A stretch of DNA of 64,000 nucleotides from Marinobacter halodurans (GTDB taxonomy: Bacteria; Pseudomonadota; Gammaproteobacteria; Pseudomonadales; Oleiphilaceae), in contig NZ_SJDL01000006.1 in NCBI RefSeq assembly GCF_004327985.1, positions 62,001 through 126,000 of the forward strand, in the 5' to 3' direction. Made by a program: the position numbers and the translations under genes. How positions within the stretch are numbered: position 1 is the first letter of the stretch; each line of letters opens with the position of its first letter. The notes under the pieces were generated by a model, which searched no databases, had not been told where the DNA came from, and saw nothing but the letters and a program-made list of their open reading frames with translations. Below are positions 7,298 to 16,377 of this stretch, in pieces.

Positions 7298-9334
7298 TTA
7301 CTGCCCTGGTTCTTCATGGGCTTCCCGGTCGTATTTTCCAGAGTCTGGAGCCGCTGGCAACAAGAGTCGGAAGCTGGTACCTCGGTCACTTGTCTTGCAG
7401 CTGACGATACCTTCCATGTCATCCATGAGCTGTTTCACGATACTCAGTCCCAACCCGCTGTGGGTCGGACCCTTGGTGGAACGCACCGGCTTGAACAGGC
7501 GGTTCCTGACCGATTCGGGGATTCCCTCTCCCGAATCCTCGATAACCAGTTCCACCCACTGGCGGCCGTCCTGCCAGACCGGGGCCGCCGTCTGCAGGTG
7601 CAACTGGCCCCCCTTGTCCATGGCTTCAACCGCGTTGCGCACCAGGTTCATGACCAACTGCCGCACCGGCCCCCGTGTTGCCCGGACATGAGTGTCGGCG
7701 GACGTGAGCGTTGGTTGGCAATCTATGTGTGCCGGCGCAAACAGGGCATCCTCGAAAAGTTCGCAGAGCAGGGTGAGTTCCGAGTTCAGGTCCAGAGGCG
7801 GGGCCCCGGCGTGATCGTCGGTGGAATCCGACTCGCTGATCCGCTCCAGCAGGCCCGCAGCGCGATCCATCTCCTCGCGCAGGATCTGCAGATCCGGCTT
7901 GAGGCTCTCACTGCCTTCCAGCGACGCCAGCTTGCCCTGCAACTGGTGGATGTACTGGCGCACGATGGTCAGTGGGTTGCTGATTTCATGGACGCGCTTG
8001 CGCAGCTCGATGCGCCGTGCCAGGTGCTCCAGCATTTCATCGCTATGGGCGCGGGTATCCAGCTCCAGCGTGTCGGCCAGGTCGGCGACACGCCGGGCAA
8101 AGAGATCGAGCAGGACTTGGCTGTCTTCGGCATCACCGGAGGCATCCAGGCCGATGACATAAACGCCGTGGCAGTGAAGGGCGCCATTGACCGCGACGCA
8201 CATCATCGAAGCGCAGTCGAGCAGGTCCAGCAGTTGCTGGTCCAGGATGGTCCGGTTGTCCGCTGCCAGCGCCTCGGTCTCGTGCAGGGTCGCCACCCGG
8301 GTGACGAGGCTGCGGGGATTGTCCAGCGGTACTTCGATATGGGGCGGGCTGGTGCGGGTGGCCGCCAGCAACCGCAGCACGCCATCCTGTTCCTGGAACA
8401 CCAGGCCCGGCCGACCGGTGAGGGTCACCAGGTTGCGCAGGGCGGTCACCAGCAGTTCGGTGTCGGTCGATTGCGCCGGCAGGGTCTGCATGGCCTGCTC
8501 CACCAACGCGGTACGGACCACCCGGTTGAACAGTCGCCGATGGGCGGACTCGCCATCGAACGGGCCATCCAGGGGAATCTCCAGGCTTTGTGCGACGGAG
8601 GACACTTCCCGCTCGATACGGGCGCAAATCTCCCGGGTGAGGGCGCTGGTCAGGCCGAAGATGGTCTGGGCGGCCTCGATCCCGCTGGAATCGGCCAGGG
8701 CCAGGCGGGTGGAGAGGTTGATCAGCTTGACCAGGTGGCCGGCGTCGCGAATCTCCCGGGCCGGTGCATGCTGGTAGCGAATGGCATCGACAGCCATCTG
8801 GCCGAGCCCCCAGTGTTCGGCCAGGCGGGCGCCCATCTCGGTCTGGTTGTCGAGCAGCGCTTGCTGGTTTTCGCCGGTCGGCTGGCGCAGGGCGATCAGC
8901 TCACCGACGTTGTGGAGAAGGCCCAACATGAAGGCTTCTTCGTTGTTGGGGTAGCCCGTCAGCCGGCCCAGGGCACGGGCGGTGAGGGCGGTGGTGAGGG
9001 AGTGGCGCCAGAAGTCGCGAAGCTGCTGCCAGCGGTCGGCGCCAAGGTCAAACAGTAGCTGGCGTAACGACGCCGTGATGATCAGGGCCTGTATCTGGTT
9101 CGTACCCAGACGCTGCAGCGCCTGATCGATCGAGTTGATTTCGCCCGGGCGTCCGTAAAGCGCTGAGTTGGCGAGCGCAAGAACCCGGACGCACAATGCG
9201 GTATCGGCACTGATAATCCGACCGATATCACGGTAATCGGCATCGCCGCGACAGGCCTCCAGCGCACGCAGGACAACCTGCGGCAGGCTGGGCAGCTCGC
9301 CGTCGGCTGGTAATTCGATTTGAGCCCGGGCCAT
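7298..9334 (-). CDS. HDOD-GAF-like hybrid sensor histidine kinase
   Basis: A 678-residue soluble kinase. Residues 10-210 form an HDOD domain (LPSLPQVVLRALEA, then LGLLHNVGELIAL). The middle, about 285-430, looks like a GAF-type sensor with VAVNGALHCHGVYVIGL. Then comes a HisKA helix with the phosphoacceptor in VHEISNPLTIVRQY (about residue 448) and a HATPase_c domain with N box NLVRNAVEAM, G1 box EDSGEGIP and G2 box SGLGLSIVKQL. No transmembrane segment is seen, so it senses a cytoplasmic signal. The following gene encodes a receiver-GGDEF-EAL protein, so the pair likely couples an internal signal to c-di-GMP. Confidence 0.9.
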   Translation of the reverse strand: MARAQIELPADGELPSLPQVVLRALEACRGDADYRDIGRIISADTALCVRVLALANSALYGRPGEINSIDQALQRLGTNQIQALIITASLRQLLFDLGADRWQQLRDFWRHSLTTALTARALGRLTGYPNNEEAFMLGLLHNVGELIALRQPTGENQQALLDNQTEMGARLAEHWGLGQMAVDAIRYQHAPAREIRDAGHLVKLINLSTRLALADSSGIEAAQTIFGLTSALTREICARIEREVSSVAQSLEIPLDGPFDGESAHRRLFNRVVRTALVEQAMQTLPAQSTDTELLVTALRNLVTLTGRPGLVFQEQDGVLRLLAATRTSPPHIEVPLDNPRSLVTRVATLHETEALAADNRTILDQQLLDLLDCASMMCVAVNGALHCHGVYVIGLDASGDAEDSQVLLDLFARRVADLADTLELDTRAHSDEMLEHLARRIELRKRVHEISNPLTIVRQYIHQLQGKLASLEGSESLKPDLQILREEMDRAAGLLERISESDSTDDHAGAPPLDLNSELTLLCELFEDALFAPAHIDCQPTLTSADTHVRATRGPVRQLVMNLVRNAVEAMDKGGQLHLQTAAPVWQDGRQWVELVIEDSGEGIPESVRNRLFKPVRSTKGPTHSGLGLSIVKQLMDDMEGIVSCKTSDRGTSFRLLLPAAPDSGKYDREAHEEPGQ

Positions 9335-9584
9335 AGTTTATGACGCTTTAATAATTATATCGTTATTGACGATGGAGCTTAGCCGTTCCAAGGGGAATAT
9401 CAACGGCAAATTGTACACATTTTGACCCAATTCAAGGGGTCTTGCTTGTAAAATCGCGTAAATCCTGGGCTTTCTTCGTCAAGTTATGTGCTTAAAGCCT
9501 GTCGTCCCCGCAGTGCAGGACGGTACAATCCCAGTTTGAGCTTCCCGGGCCGGTCGCGTTCAGGGCCGGGTCATCGTTGGCGAG

Positions 9585-10898
9585 ATGGATTGTCGATCCA
9601 TGGCTGGACACACGGAATCCTCCACAGCGTCTCCGCGCATCCTTGCTGTTACCGGCGGCAAGGGGGGGGTGGGCAAAACGTCGGTAGCGCTGAACCTGGC
9701 CCTGATCCTGGCGCGACAGGGTAGCCGCGTCCTGTTGCTGGACGGTGATACCGACCTGGCCAATGTGACCATTATGCTGGGGCAGTCTCCGGGGAAAACC
9801 CTGGAGCATGTGTTGGCCAACGAGTGCACGTTGGAGGAGGCCATCTTCGAGGCGCCTTTTGGCCTGCATATCCTGCCGGGCGCTTCGGGGGTGGAGCGGT
9901 GTATCGGTATCGCACCGTCTGACCGCTTGGCGATCTTCCGCGGGCTGGCGTCGCTCGAAAAGCGCTACGACTATATCCTGATCGACACCGCTGCGGGCCT
10001 GCAGGCCAATGTCATGCACATGATCGCCAGCGCCTCGCTGGCCTGCGTGGTGGTCACACCGGATCCCACATCGCTGACCGACGCCTTTTCGCTGCTCAAG
10101 GTGCTCAAGCGGCGAGGCTATCGGCGTACCCCTAGCATCCTCATCAATATGGCGCGGGGGGCGAGCCAGGCCCAGTCGATCTTCCAGCGTTTCTATGCCG
10201 CGGCCCAGCGTCACCTGGATATCTCCCCTCATTATATGGGGGCGATCTGGCGGGATGAGACCCTGAGGCATGCCGTCGCCACACAGCGGCCGGTGGCCAC
10301 CCTGCCGGAGTCAGACCCGTCCTGTCGCCAGTTCCGTGTCCTGGCGGATATGGTCAAGGTGCGTTTCGAGCGGATCGAGCCACGCCGCTCCGGTTTTTCG
10401 GCTTACTGGAACCGTCTGGCGGAGCGTCGCAATCCGGTTTCCGCGAAGGCGGAACCGGCCCCCAGGCAGCCGGCGGATGTACCGACCCGCTGGCGCGAGT
10501 GGACCCGGGAGCTGGACGAGCTGCTCAGTGCATCGGAAACATCGCCGATTCAGCGCTACGAGGCGTTGACCAGTTGCTTTGCGCAATTCGGACGCACGAT
10601 GGACGAAGACACCATCGAGATTATCCAGACCGGGCTGGCCGCCATGGCCTGGGAGCGCCTGCCGGAGGCGCAGCGCGCACACTTTGCCGCCCACCTGCGC
10701 CATCTTGCCGGAGAAATCGAGCCGCAGCCGTCGACGCCAGCGCCCATGGTATCCCGGGAGCGTCAGGAGCCGCGTTACGACGAAATCCGTTTCGGCAGCC
10801 AGGATGCCCTGTTACGGGCGCTCAGGGACCAGCCCAGCGACGTCTCCCTGGACGCCTGGCTGGATTCAATCTCCTCCTCAGATCGGCGTAAGAAGTAG
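9585..10898 (+). CDS. Orphan MinD/ParA-like ATPase with C-terminal extension
   Basis: A 437-residue protein. Residues 18-265 are a MinD/FlhG-type deviant Walker ATPase: VTGGKGGVGKTS with signature lysine K26, DGDTDLANV, and YILIDTAAGLQ. No minC, minE or flagellar genes are near, so it is not simply assigned to division or flagellar placement. After about residue 265 comes a Pro/Ala-rich linker and a helical extension of about 150 residues with no fold I recognise. The start may instead be the ATG at 9600 (MAGHTESS); neither has a strong ribosome site. It is divergent from the histidine kinase and upstream of the acyl-CoA reductase on the same strand. Confidence 0.8.
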   Translation: MDCRSMAGHTESSTASPRILAVTGGKGGVGKTSVALNLALILARQGSRVLLLDGDTDLANVTIMLGQSPGKTLEHVLANECTLEEAIFEAPFGLHILPGASGVERCIGIAPSDRLAIFRGLASLEKRYDYILIDTAAGLQANVMHMIASASLACVVVTPDPTSLTDAFSLLKVLKRRGYRRTPSILINMARGASQAQSIFQRFYAAAQRHLDISPHYMGAIWRDETLRHAVATQRPVATLPESDPSCRQFRVLADMVKVRFERIEPRRSGFSAYWNRLAERRNPVSAKAEPAPRQPADVPTRWREWTRELDELLSASETSPIQRYEALTSCFAQFGRTMDEDTIEIIQTGLAAMAWERLPEAQRAHFAAHLRHLAGEIEPQPSTPAPMVSRERQEPRYDEIRFGSQDALLRALRDQPSDVSLDAWLDSISSSDRRKK

Positions 10899-11255
10899 TC
10901 CGTCTTTCCTTATTTCAAATTGGTTTCAGGGCATAGGCGAAGATTGCCGAGCTTTCACTGACGCGATGTCACATTTCTAGTAATGTGTTCCAACCTGATG
11001 CAGTTTCTTGCTTCAGGTCACCAATTTGTAACGGCGTGCACCGTAAAATGGCCGCAAAGGCCAATGGCGTTGACTGAATGATAGCGGGTGCCTCGACATA
11101 TGAATGTCTTGCCTGGAAGTCCTTTAACTCCCGATTCAGCAACTTAGGAAGTATGGCAGTTATCCGTGCCTCAATTTCAGGCTCTTGGCCTGGTTGATGC
11201 ATCCATCAAGTTATTCGTTTGACATTAGCTTGTGATATCGAGAAGGAGCTTCGTG
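10899..11255. other. 357-base intergenic region upstream of the acyl-CoA reductase
   Basis: No convincing gene is present; a 77-codon minus-strand frame at 10969-11202 was rejected. The region contains the dyad at 11194-11209 (separate entry) and must carry the reductase promoter unless transcription reads through from the MinD-like gene. I could not fix a clear -10/-35 pair. Confidence 0.5.
11194..11209. promoter_or_regulatory. Candidate operator dyad upstream of the fatty acyl-CoA reductase
   Basis: TTGATG-CATC-CATCAA is a perfect 6-bp inverted repeat with a four-base centre, 46 bases before the reductase ATG. It resembles an FNR box, but the inner TTGAT/ATCAA spacing is six bases rather than four, so the protein that would bind is unknown. 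Confidence 0.35.
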
Positions 11256-12782
11256 ATGCCATATACCGTTGAAAAAAGCGGTTCAAATGTTCTGCAGGCA
11301 CTGAGAGGGAAGCATGTGCTGATTACCGGAACAACCGGCTTCCTGGGGAAAGTTGTACTGGAAAAGCTGATCCGTGCGGTCCCGGACATCGGGGGGATCC
11401 ACCTGCTGATCCGCGGCAATCGCCGCTACCCCGATGCAGAGGATCGTTTCGTTAATGAAATTGCCTGTTCCTCCGTTTTCGAGCGCCTGAAAATGGATGA
11501 TCCGGACGCCTTTGACCTGTTCCTGGAAGAGAGGGTTCACTGTGTCACCGGGGAGGTGACCGCGCCGCACTTCGGCCTGCCCGAGGCGCGTTTCCAGGAG
11601 TTGGCCGGTCGTCTGGATGCCATCATCAATTCCGCCGCCAGCGTGAATTTCCGCGAGGAACTGGACAAGGCCCTCCAGATCAATGCCCTGTGCCTGAACA
11701 ACGTGATCGAGCTGTCACGCGCGGGCGGTGAGCTGCCGGTGGTGCAGGTGTCGACCTGTTACGTCAATGGCATGAATGCCGGTCTGGCCCGCGAGGCGAT
11801 TGTCAGCCCGGCCCATGGCGACATCCAGCGCAACGACGATGGCGTCTACGATGTGGACGAGCTGGTCCATCTGCTGCAGGACAAGATTGCCGACGTGAAG
11901 GCCCGCTATTCCGGCCAGGTACTGGAGAAAAAACTGGTGGAGCTGGGTATCCGCGAAGCCAACCACTATGGCTGGAGCGATACCTACACCTTCACCAAGT
12001 GGTTGGGCGAGCAGATCCTGTTCCGCGGCCTGAAAGGGTCGTCACTGACCATCCTGCGTCCATCCATTATCGAAAGTGCACTGGAAGAGCCGGCACCGGG
12101 CTGGATCGAAGGGGTCAAGGTGGCCGACGCCATCATCCTGGCTTACGCTCGCGAAAAGGTGGCCCTGTTCCCGGGCAGACGCAGCGGGATCATCGATGTG
12201 ATTCCCGCGGATCTGGTGGGCAACAGCATTATCCTGTCGCTGGCGGAAAGCCTGGGTACGCCGTCGACCCATCGTATCTACCAGTGCTGCAGTGGTACCG
12301 GCAACCCGATTACCCTGGGCGAGTTCATCGATCATTTGATGGCCGAAGCTAAGGAAAACTACGCCACCTACGACAAGCTGTTCTATCGCCAGCCGCGCAA
12401 GCCGTTTATTGCTGTAAACCGACGTCTGTTCGACACCGTAATGAGTGGTGCGCGGCTGCCGCTGAAGGCCTTCAACCAGGCCCTGAAGCTGGCGGGCAGC
12501 GAGCGCGAGCTGAAGGCGCTGCGCAACATCGACACCACCTTGTCGCTGGCGACCATTTTCGGCTTCTACACCGCGCCGGACTATGTGTTCGACAACAGCC
12601 AACTGCTGGATCTGGCCCAGCGCATGGGCGAGCTGGACCGCAACCTGTTCCCGGTGGATGCCCGCCGCATCGACTGGTCGACCTACCTGCGCAAGATCCA
12701 CCTGGCGGGGCTGAACAAGTACGCGCTGAGCGAGCGTAAGCTGTATCGGCTCAAGACCCGCAAGCAACGTAAAGCCGCCTGA
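11256..12782 (+). CDS. Alcohol-forming fatty acyl-CoA reductase (FAR)
   Basis: A 508-residue enzyme that reduces fatty acyl-CoA (or acyl-ACP) with NADPH to the fatty alcohol, the alcohol donor for wax esters. An N-terminal Rossmann domain has LITGTTGFLGKVVLE (GxxGxxG at residues 25-31), INSAASVNF, and the SDR-type YTFTK (Tyr and Lys catalytic). The C-terminal half is the FAR_C domain with the LATIFGFYTAPDY segment. From memory the whole length follows the Marinobacter FAR pattern, for example RPSIIESALEEPAPGW and AYAREKV. The ATG at 11256 has AAGGAG seven bases upstream, preferred over an earlier GTG at 11232. It is monocistronic, with a terminator at 12807-12832; no wax synthase gene is in the window. 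Confidence 0.93.
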   Translation: MPYTVEKSGSNVLQALRGKHVLITGTTGFLGKVVLEKLIRAVPDIGGIHLLIRGNRRYPDAEDRFVNEIACSSVFERLKMDDPDAFDLFLEERVHCVTGEVTAPHFGLPEARFQELAGRLDAIINSAASVNFREELDKALQINALCLNNVIELSRAGGELPVVQVSTCYVNGMNAGLAREAIVSPAHGDIQRNDDGVYDVDELVHLLQDKIADVKARYSGQVLEKKLVELGIREANHYGWSDTYTFTKWLGEQILFRGLKGSSLTILRPSIIESALEEPAPGWIEGVKVADAIILAYAREKVALFPGRRSGIIDVIPADLVGNSIILSLAESLGTPSTHRIYQCCSGTGNPITLGEFIDHLMAEAKENYATYDKLFYRQPRKPFIAVNRRLFDTVMSGARLPLKAFNQALKLAGSERELKALRNIDTTLSLATIFGFYTAPDYVFDNSQLLDLAQRMGELDRNLFPVDARRIDWSTYLRKIHLAGLNKYALSERKLYRLKTRKQRKAA

Positions 12783-12806
12783 ATCCTTCGCCGCGTCTTC
12801 TTTCAA

Positions 12807-12832
12807 CCCCGGTCCAGTGCCCGGGGTTTTTT
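12807..12832 (+). terminator. Rho-independent terminator after FAR
   Basis: A perfect 6-bp GC stem (CCCCGG / CCGGGG) with an eight-base loop is followed by six T, 24 bases after the FAR stop. Confidence 0.85.
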
Positions 12833-13154
12833 GTGGCCTGTACCGTCAGGAACTATGCTCTGAGGGACTGTCCAAACTTCTGTCCCACTATCCCGGAGGG
12901 TGGTTGGTAACCCTTTGGATAGCCTATAAAGTTTTGTGCTAATAGTACGTTAGTCTAATTCAACCCGTGAGTTGCACCGTGTTGAACTAAACGAAAATGG
13001 AGAGGGTCTGCGCAACGCTGCCCAGAGCGCCGGAAAACGGCATGCAGATTCATGGACCGGGGCGACCCAACACCCGGCAGGGCCTCGCGCAGGCGCCTGA
13101 TGGTTCCGACAATTCCAATAACGATAAATCCGATCCATAAGTAAGGGGAGCACG
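12833..13154. other. Upstream region of acs
   Basis: About 322 bases with no gene. It has an AT-rich stretch near 12915-12965, probably the acs promoter, and a loose inverted repeat TTCAAC / GTTGAA at 12959-12964 and 12981-12986. I could not assign a sigma factor or operator. Confidence 0.4.
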
Positions 13155-15107
13155 ATGACAGAACAACATAAATCTGTGTATCCGGTAAGTGAGGCGTTCA
13201 AGAAGCGCGCCCTCATTGACCGAGCCAAGTACGATGAAATGTACGAGCAGTCGGTCAAGGACCCGGAAACCTTCTGGGGAGAGCACGGCAAACGCATCGA
13301 CTGGATCAAGCCGTACACCAAGGTCAAGAACACCACCTACGACTACGACAACCTGTCCATCAAGTGGTTCGAAGACGGCGAACTGAACGCCAGTGCGAAC
13401 TGCCTGGATCGTCACCTGGAAAAGCGTGGCGACAAGACCGCCATCATCTTCGAAGGGGACGAGCCTTCCGTCTCCCGTCACGTCACCTACCGCGAACTGC
13501 ACGCTGAAACCTGCAAGTTTGCCAATGTCCTCAAGACACTGGGTGTCAGCAAGGGCGATGTGGTGACCATCTACATGCCCATGATCGTGGAAACCGCCGT
13601 GGCCATGCTGGCCTGTGCACGAATCGGTGCGATCCACTCGGTGGTTTTCGGTGGCTTTTCACCGGAAGCGCTCGGCGCCCGGATCCAGAACGGCCAGTCG
13701 CGTTTCGTGATTACCGCCGATGAGGGCGTGCGCGGTGGCCGGACCATCCCGCTCAAGAAGAACGTCGACAAGGCGCTGCAGAGCGACAGGGTGCCGGACG
13801 TGGAGCGCGTGATCGTCGTCACCCGCACCGGCTCGGACGTGCCCTGGAACGAAGACCGGGACGCCCGCTATGAGGATCTGATGAAAAGCGCCTCGGCGGA
13901 TTGCCCGCCGGAGCCGATGAACGCGGAAGACCCGCTGTTCATGCTGTATACCTCCGGCTCGACCGGCGCGCCCAAGGGGGTGTTGCACACCACCGGCGGC
14001 TACCTGGTGTACGCGGCGATGACCCACGAGTACGTCTTCGACTATCACGAGGGCGATGTCTACTGGTGTACCGCCGACTTCGGCTGGATCACCGGCCACA
14101 GCTACATTCTCTACGGTCCGCTGGCTAACGGCGCCATCACGGTACTGTTCGAAGGTGTGCCCAACTATCCGGACGCGTCGCGCATGGGCCAGGTCGTGGA
14201 CAAGCACAAGATCAACGTGCTCTATACCGCACCGACCGCGATCCGGGCGCTGATGGCCAAGGGCGATGACTGTATGGCCAACACCAGCCGCGAGAGTCTG
14301 CACCTGCTGGGCTCGGTCGGCGAGCCGATCAACCCGGAAGCCTGGGAGTGGTACTACCGTGTGATCGGCAACTCCAAGTGCCCGATCGTGGACACCTGGT
14401 GGCAGACCGAGACCGGCGGTATCCTGATTTCGCCGCTGCCCGGCGCCATCGACCTGAAGCCGGGCTCGGCGACGCTGCCATTCTTCGGCATACAGCCGGC
14501 CGTTGTCGACAACGACGGCAACGTCCTGGAAGGTGCCACCGAAGGCAACCTGGTGATGCTCGACAGCTGGCCCGGCCAGATGCGCACGATCTACGGCGAT
14601 CACGAGCGCTTCAAGCAGACCTACTTCAGCACCTACAAGGGGCGCTACTTCACCGGTGACGGTGTCCGTCGCGATGAAGACGGTTACTACTGGATCACCG
14701 GCCGCGTGGATGACGTGCTCAACGTATCCGGCCACCGTCTGGGGACCGCGGAAGTGGAAAGTGCGCTGGTGTCCCATGACAAGGTGGCGGAAGCCGCCGT
14801 GGTTGGGTATCCGCACGAGATCAAGGGGCAGGGCATCTATGTCTACGTCACCCTGATCCAGGGCGAGCAGCCATCGGATGAGCTGCGCAAGGAGTTGATC
14901 CAGTGGGTGCGCCAGGAAATCGGGCCCATCGCGTCACCGGACGTGATCCAGTGGGCGCCGGGCCTGCCCAAGACCCGCTCCGGCAAGATCATGCGTCGTA
15001 TCCTGCGCAAGATCGCCTCCAACGAGCACGATCAGTTGGGCGATACGTCGACCCTCGCCGACCCGGGTGTGGTGGACGAGCTGATCCAGCATCGCGAGTT
15101 CAAGTAA
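13155..15107 (+). CDS. acs: Acetyl-CoA synthetase
   Basis: Converts acetate, ATP and CoA to acetyl-CoA through acetyl-AMP. The 650-residue length is typical for Acs. It shows the AMP-forming core motif [12 protein letters not shown], the acetate-pocket region [11 protein letters not shown], the hinge around [20 protein letters not shown], and the C-terminal lysine motif [10 protein letters not shown], whose lysine is the usual regulatory acetylation site. GGGGAG lies four bases before the ATG. A strong terminator follows at 15160-15192. The LuxR-type response regulator downstream is likely functionally linked. Acs would recover acetate and activate acetyl units from the catabolic pathways in this window. 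Confidence 0.96.
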   Translation: MTEQHKSVYPVSEAFKKRALIDRAKYDEMYEQSVKDPETFWGEHGKRIDWIKPYTKVKNTTYDYDNLSIKWFEDGELNASANCLDRHLEKRGDKTAIIFEGDEPSVSRHVTYRELHAETCKFANVLKTLGVSKGDVVTIYMPMIVETAVAMLACARIGAIHSVVFGGFSPEALGARIQNGQSRFVITADEGVRGGRTIPLKKNVDKALQSDRVPDVERVIVVTRTGSDVPWNEDRDARYEDLMKSASADCPPEPMNAEDPLFMLYTSGSTGAPKGVLHTTGGYLVYAAMTHEYVFDYHEGDVYWCTADFGWITGHSYILYGPLANGAITVLFEGVPNYPDASRMGQVVDKHKINVLYTAPTAIRALMAKGDDCMANTSRESLHLLGSVGEPINPEAWEWYYRVIGNSKCPIVDTWWQTETGGILISPLPGAIDLKPGSATLPFFGIQPAVVDNDGNVLEGATEGNLVMLDSWPGQMRTIYGDHERFKQTYFSTYKGRYFTGDGVRRDEDGYYWITGRVDDVLNVSGHRLGTAEVESALVSHDKVAEAAVVGYPHEIKGQGIYVYVTLIQGEQPSDELRKELIQWVRQEIGPIASPDVIQWAPGLPKTRSGKIMRRILRKIASNEHDQLGDTSTLADPGVVDELIQHREFK

Positions 15108-15159
15108 ACGGACGGGTTCTGTCGCCGGCCCTGCGGTCGGCGGCCACGTTTCATCTTTG

Positions 15160-15192
15160 GCCAGCAGGCGTTTTCGGCGCCTGCTGGCTTTT
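15160..15192 (+). terminator. Rho-independent terminator after acs
   Basis: A perfect 11-bp stem (GCCAGCAGGCG / CGCCTGCTGGC) with a seven-base loop is followed by TTTT, 52 bases past the acs stop. Confidence 0.85.
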
Positions 15193-15312
15193 GTCTGTCC
15201 GGGGAATTGGTCAGAGTGTTCCCTGTGCGTGCTATCATTCCCTAAATGCCCGGGAACGGCATGAAGCGTGTCTGTTTCCGCAAAAGAAGACGTCAAGGAG
15301 GCCAAACGCCCG

Positions 15313-15978
15313 ATGGTTCAGCAGATAATTATTGCCGATGATCACCCGCTCTTCCGGGCGGCTCTGCGCCAGGCCGTATCCGAGGCCGTGCCGGATGCCC
15401 GGATGGTGGAGGTCGACAGTATCAAGACATTGCAGGCTGCGGTGGAAGAACATCCTGACGCCGACCTGGTTCTGCTGGACCTGAACATGCCGGGAGCCCA
15501 CGGTTTTTCCGGCCTGGTGTTCATGCGCGGGCAGTATCCCGGCCTGCCGGTGGTGGTGGTCTCCGGTTCCGAGGAATTGCAGGTCATGCGTCGGTCCATC
15601 GACTACGGCGCTTCCGGTTTCATTCCCAAATCCGCGCCCTTGCCGGAAATCACCGAAGCGATCCGCGACGTCCTCGACGGCGAAGTGTGGCTGCCGGCCG
15701 GCGTTGCGGAAAAGCTGGAGCGCATGCAGGCGGACGTCACCGACTTCTCCGACAAGCTGGCGTCCCTGACGCCGCAGCAGTTCCGGGTGCTGGGTATGCT
15801 GGCCGAGGGGCTCCTGAACAAGCAGATCGCCTATGACCTGGACGTGTCCGAGGCCACGGTCAAGGCGCACATCACGGCGGTGTTCCGCAAGCTGGGTGTG
15901 CGCAACCGGACCCAGGCGGTCATCGCCATCCAGCAGATGGAAATCGATCCGTCCGATACTTCGCTTTCCGGCAGTTGA
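15313..15978 (+). CDS. LuxR-family response regulator (ErdR/AgmR-like)
   Basis: A 221-residue NarL/LuxR-type regulator. The receiver has IIIADDHPLFR and phosphoacceptor VLLDLNMPG, a VVVSGSEE switch region and a PKSAPL lysine. The C-terminal helix-turn-helix shows LTPQQFRVLGMLAEGLLNKQIA and VSEATVKAHI. The ATG at 15313 follows AAGGAGG by 11 bases; the frame also allows a GTG at 15268. Pseudomonas ErdR/AgmR regulators control acetyl-CoA synthetase and alcohol oxidation, and the position right after acs suggests the same role (inference). No kinase is adjacent. Confidence 0.85.
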   Translation: MVQQIIIADDHPLFRAALRQAVSEAVPDARMVEVDSIKTLQAAVEEHPDADLVLLDLNMPGAHGFSGLVFMRGQYPGLPVVVVSGSEELQVMRRSIDYGASGFIPKSAPLPEITEAIRDVLDGEVWLPAGVAEKLERMQADVTDFSDKLASLTPQQFRVLGMLAEGLLNKQIAYDLDVSEATVKAHITAVFRKLGVRNRTQAVIAIQQMEIDPSDTSLSGS

Positions 15979-15995
15979 CCGGTTGCCCGGATCCG

Positions 15996-16026
15996 AAAAA
16001 GCCGCTCCCTGGAGAGCGGCTTTTTT
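15996..16026 (+). terminator. Rho-independent terminator after the response regulator
   Basis: A 7-bp stem (GCCGCTC at 16001, GAGCGGC at 16014) with a six-base loop has five A before it and six T after it. Confidence 0.9.
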
Positions 16027-16068
16027 ATGGGTGCCGATTTATCTTGAAGCGTCAGTCAACTCGAGCGC

Positions 16069-16277
16069 GTAGCCGACGCTTTAGAGGGTGTTGCAAAAGC
16101 GTCGCGAGCGATAGCCAAACAAGGCGAAAATCAACGAAAGAGCGCAGTTTACGGGTTGTAAATGAGCATCTTGATCGGACTCGCGCACGAGGCGATTTTC
16201 AACGCCGTATGGCTGAGCGCAGTCGCTTTTACAACACCCTCTTTAGCTTCGGAGCAGCCTGTAGGGCTGCCGGGCTT
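16069..16277 (+). repeat. REP-like unit interrupted by a MITE-like insertion
   Basis: The flanks 16069-16084 and 16247-16277 together reproduce the unit seen intact at 63197-63236: the tail GTAGCCGACGCTTTAG, then CTTCGGAG and a hairpin head. The head differs in sequence (GCAGCC-TGTAG-GGCTGC here, GCTGCCC-GCA-GGGCAGC there) but keeps base pairing, which indicates selection for structure. The insertion lies between the two halves. Confidence 0.75.
16085..16240. mobile_element. MITE-like element with terminal inverted repeats
   Basis: About 156 bases bounded by AGGGTGTTGCAAAAGCG and its inverted copy CGCTTTTACAACACCCT, 16 of 17 bases matching. The interior is also an imperfect palindrome. It is flanked by CTTTAG on both sides (16079-16084 and 16241-16246), while the related repeat at 63197-63236 has a single CTTTAG at the same point, so empty and filled sites are both visible. 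It has no coding capacity. The exact ends and duplication length (2 to 6 bases) are ambiguous because the terminal bases resemble the target. Confidence 0.8.
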
Positions 16278-16337
16278 CGGACTAAGATTGATGCGTTGGT
16301 CACCCATGCCAAACCGGCAAACTCATAGCCGTCACCG

Positions 16338-16377
16338 GGCGCCTTCGGCGCCTCAGAAGCTGAAGCATCTGCTACAT
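16338..16377 (-). repeat. REP-like unit
   Basis: A hairpin head GGCGCC-TTC-GGCGCC (16338-16352) is followed by a 25-base tail to 16377 that is identical to 63152-63176. The tail is approximately the inverted copy of the tail at 16069 and 63197. Confidence 0.75.

Noticed and set aside
10969-11202. 77-codon minus-strand frame between the MinD-like gene and FAR
   Set aside because: No ribosome site, no family pattern and atypical composition. It is in the FAR promoter region.
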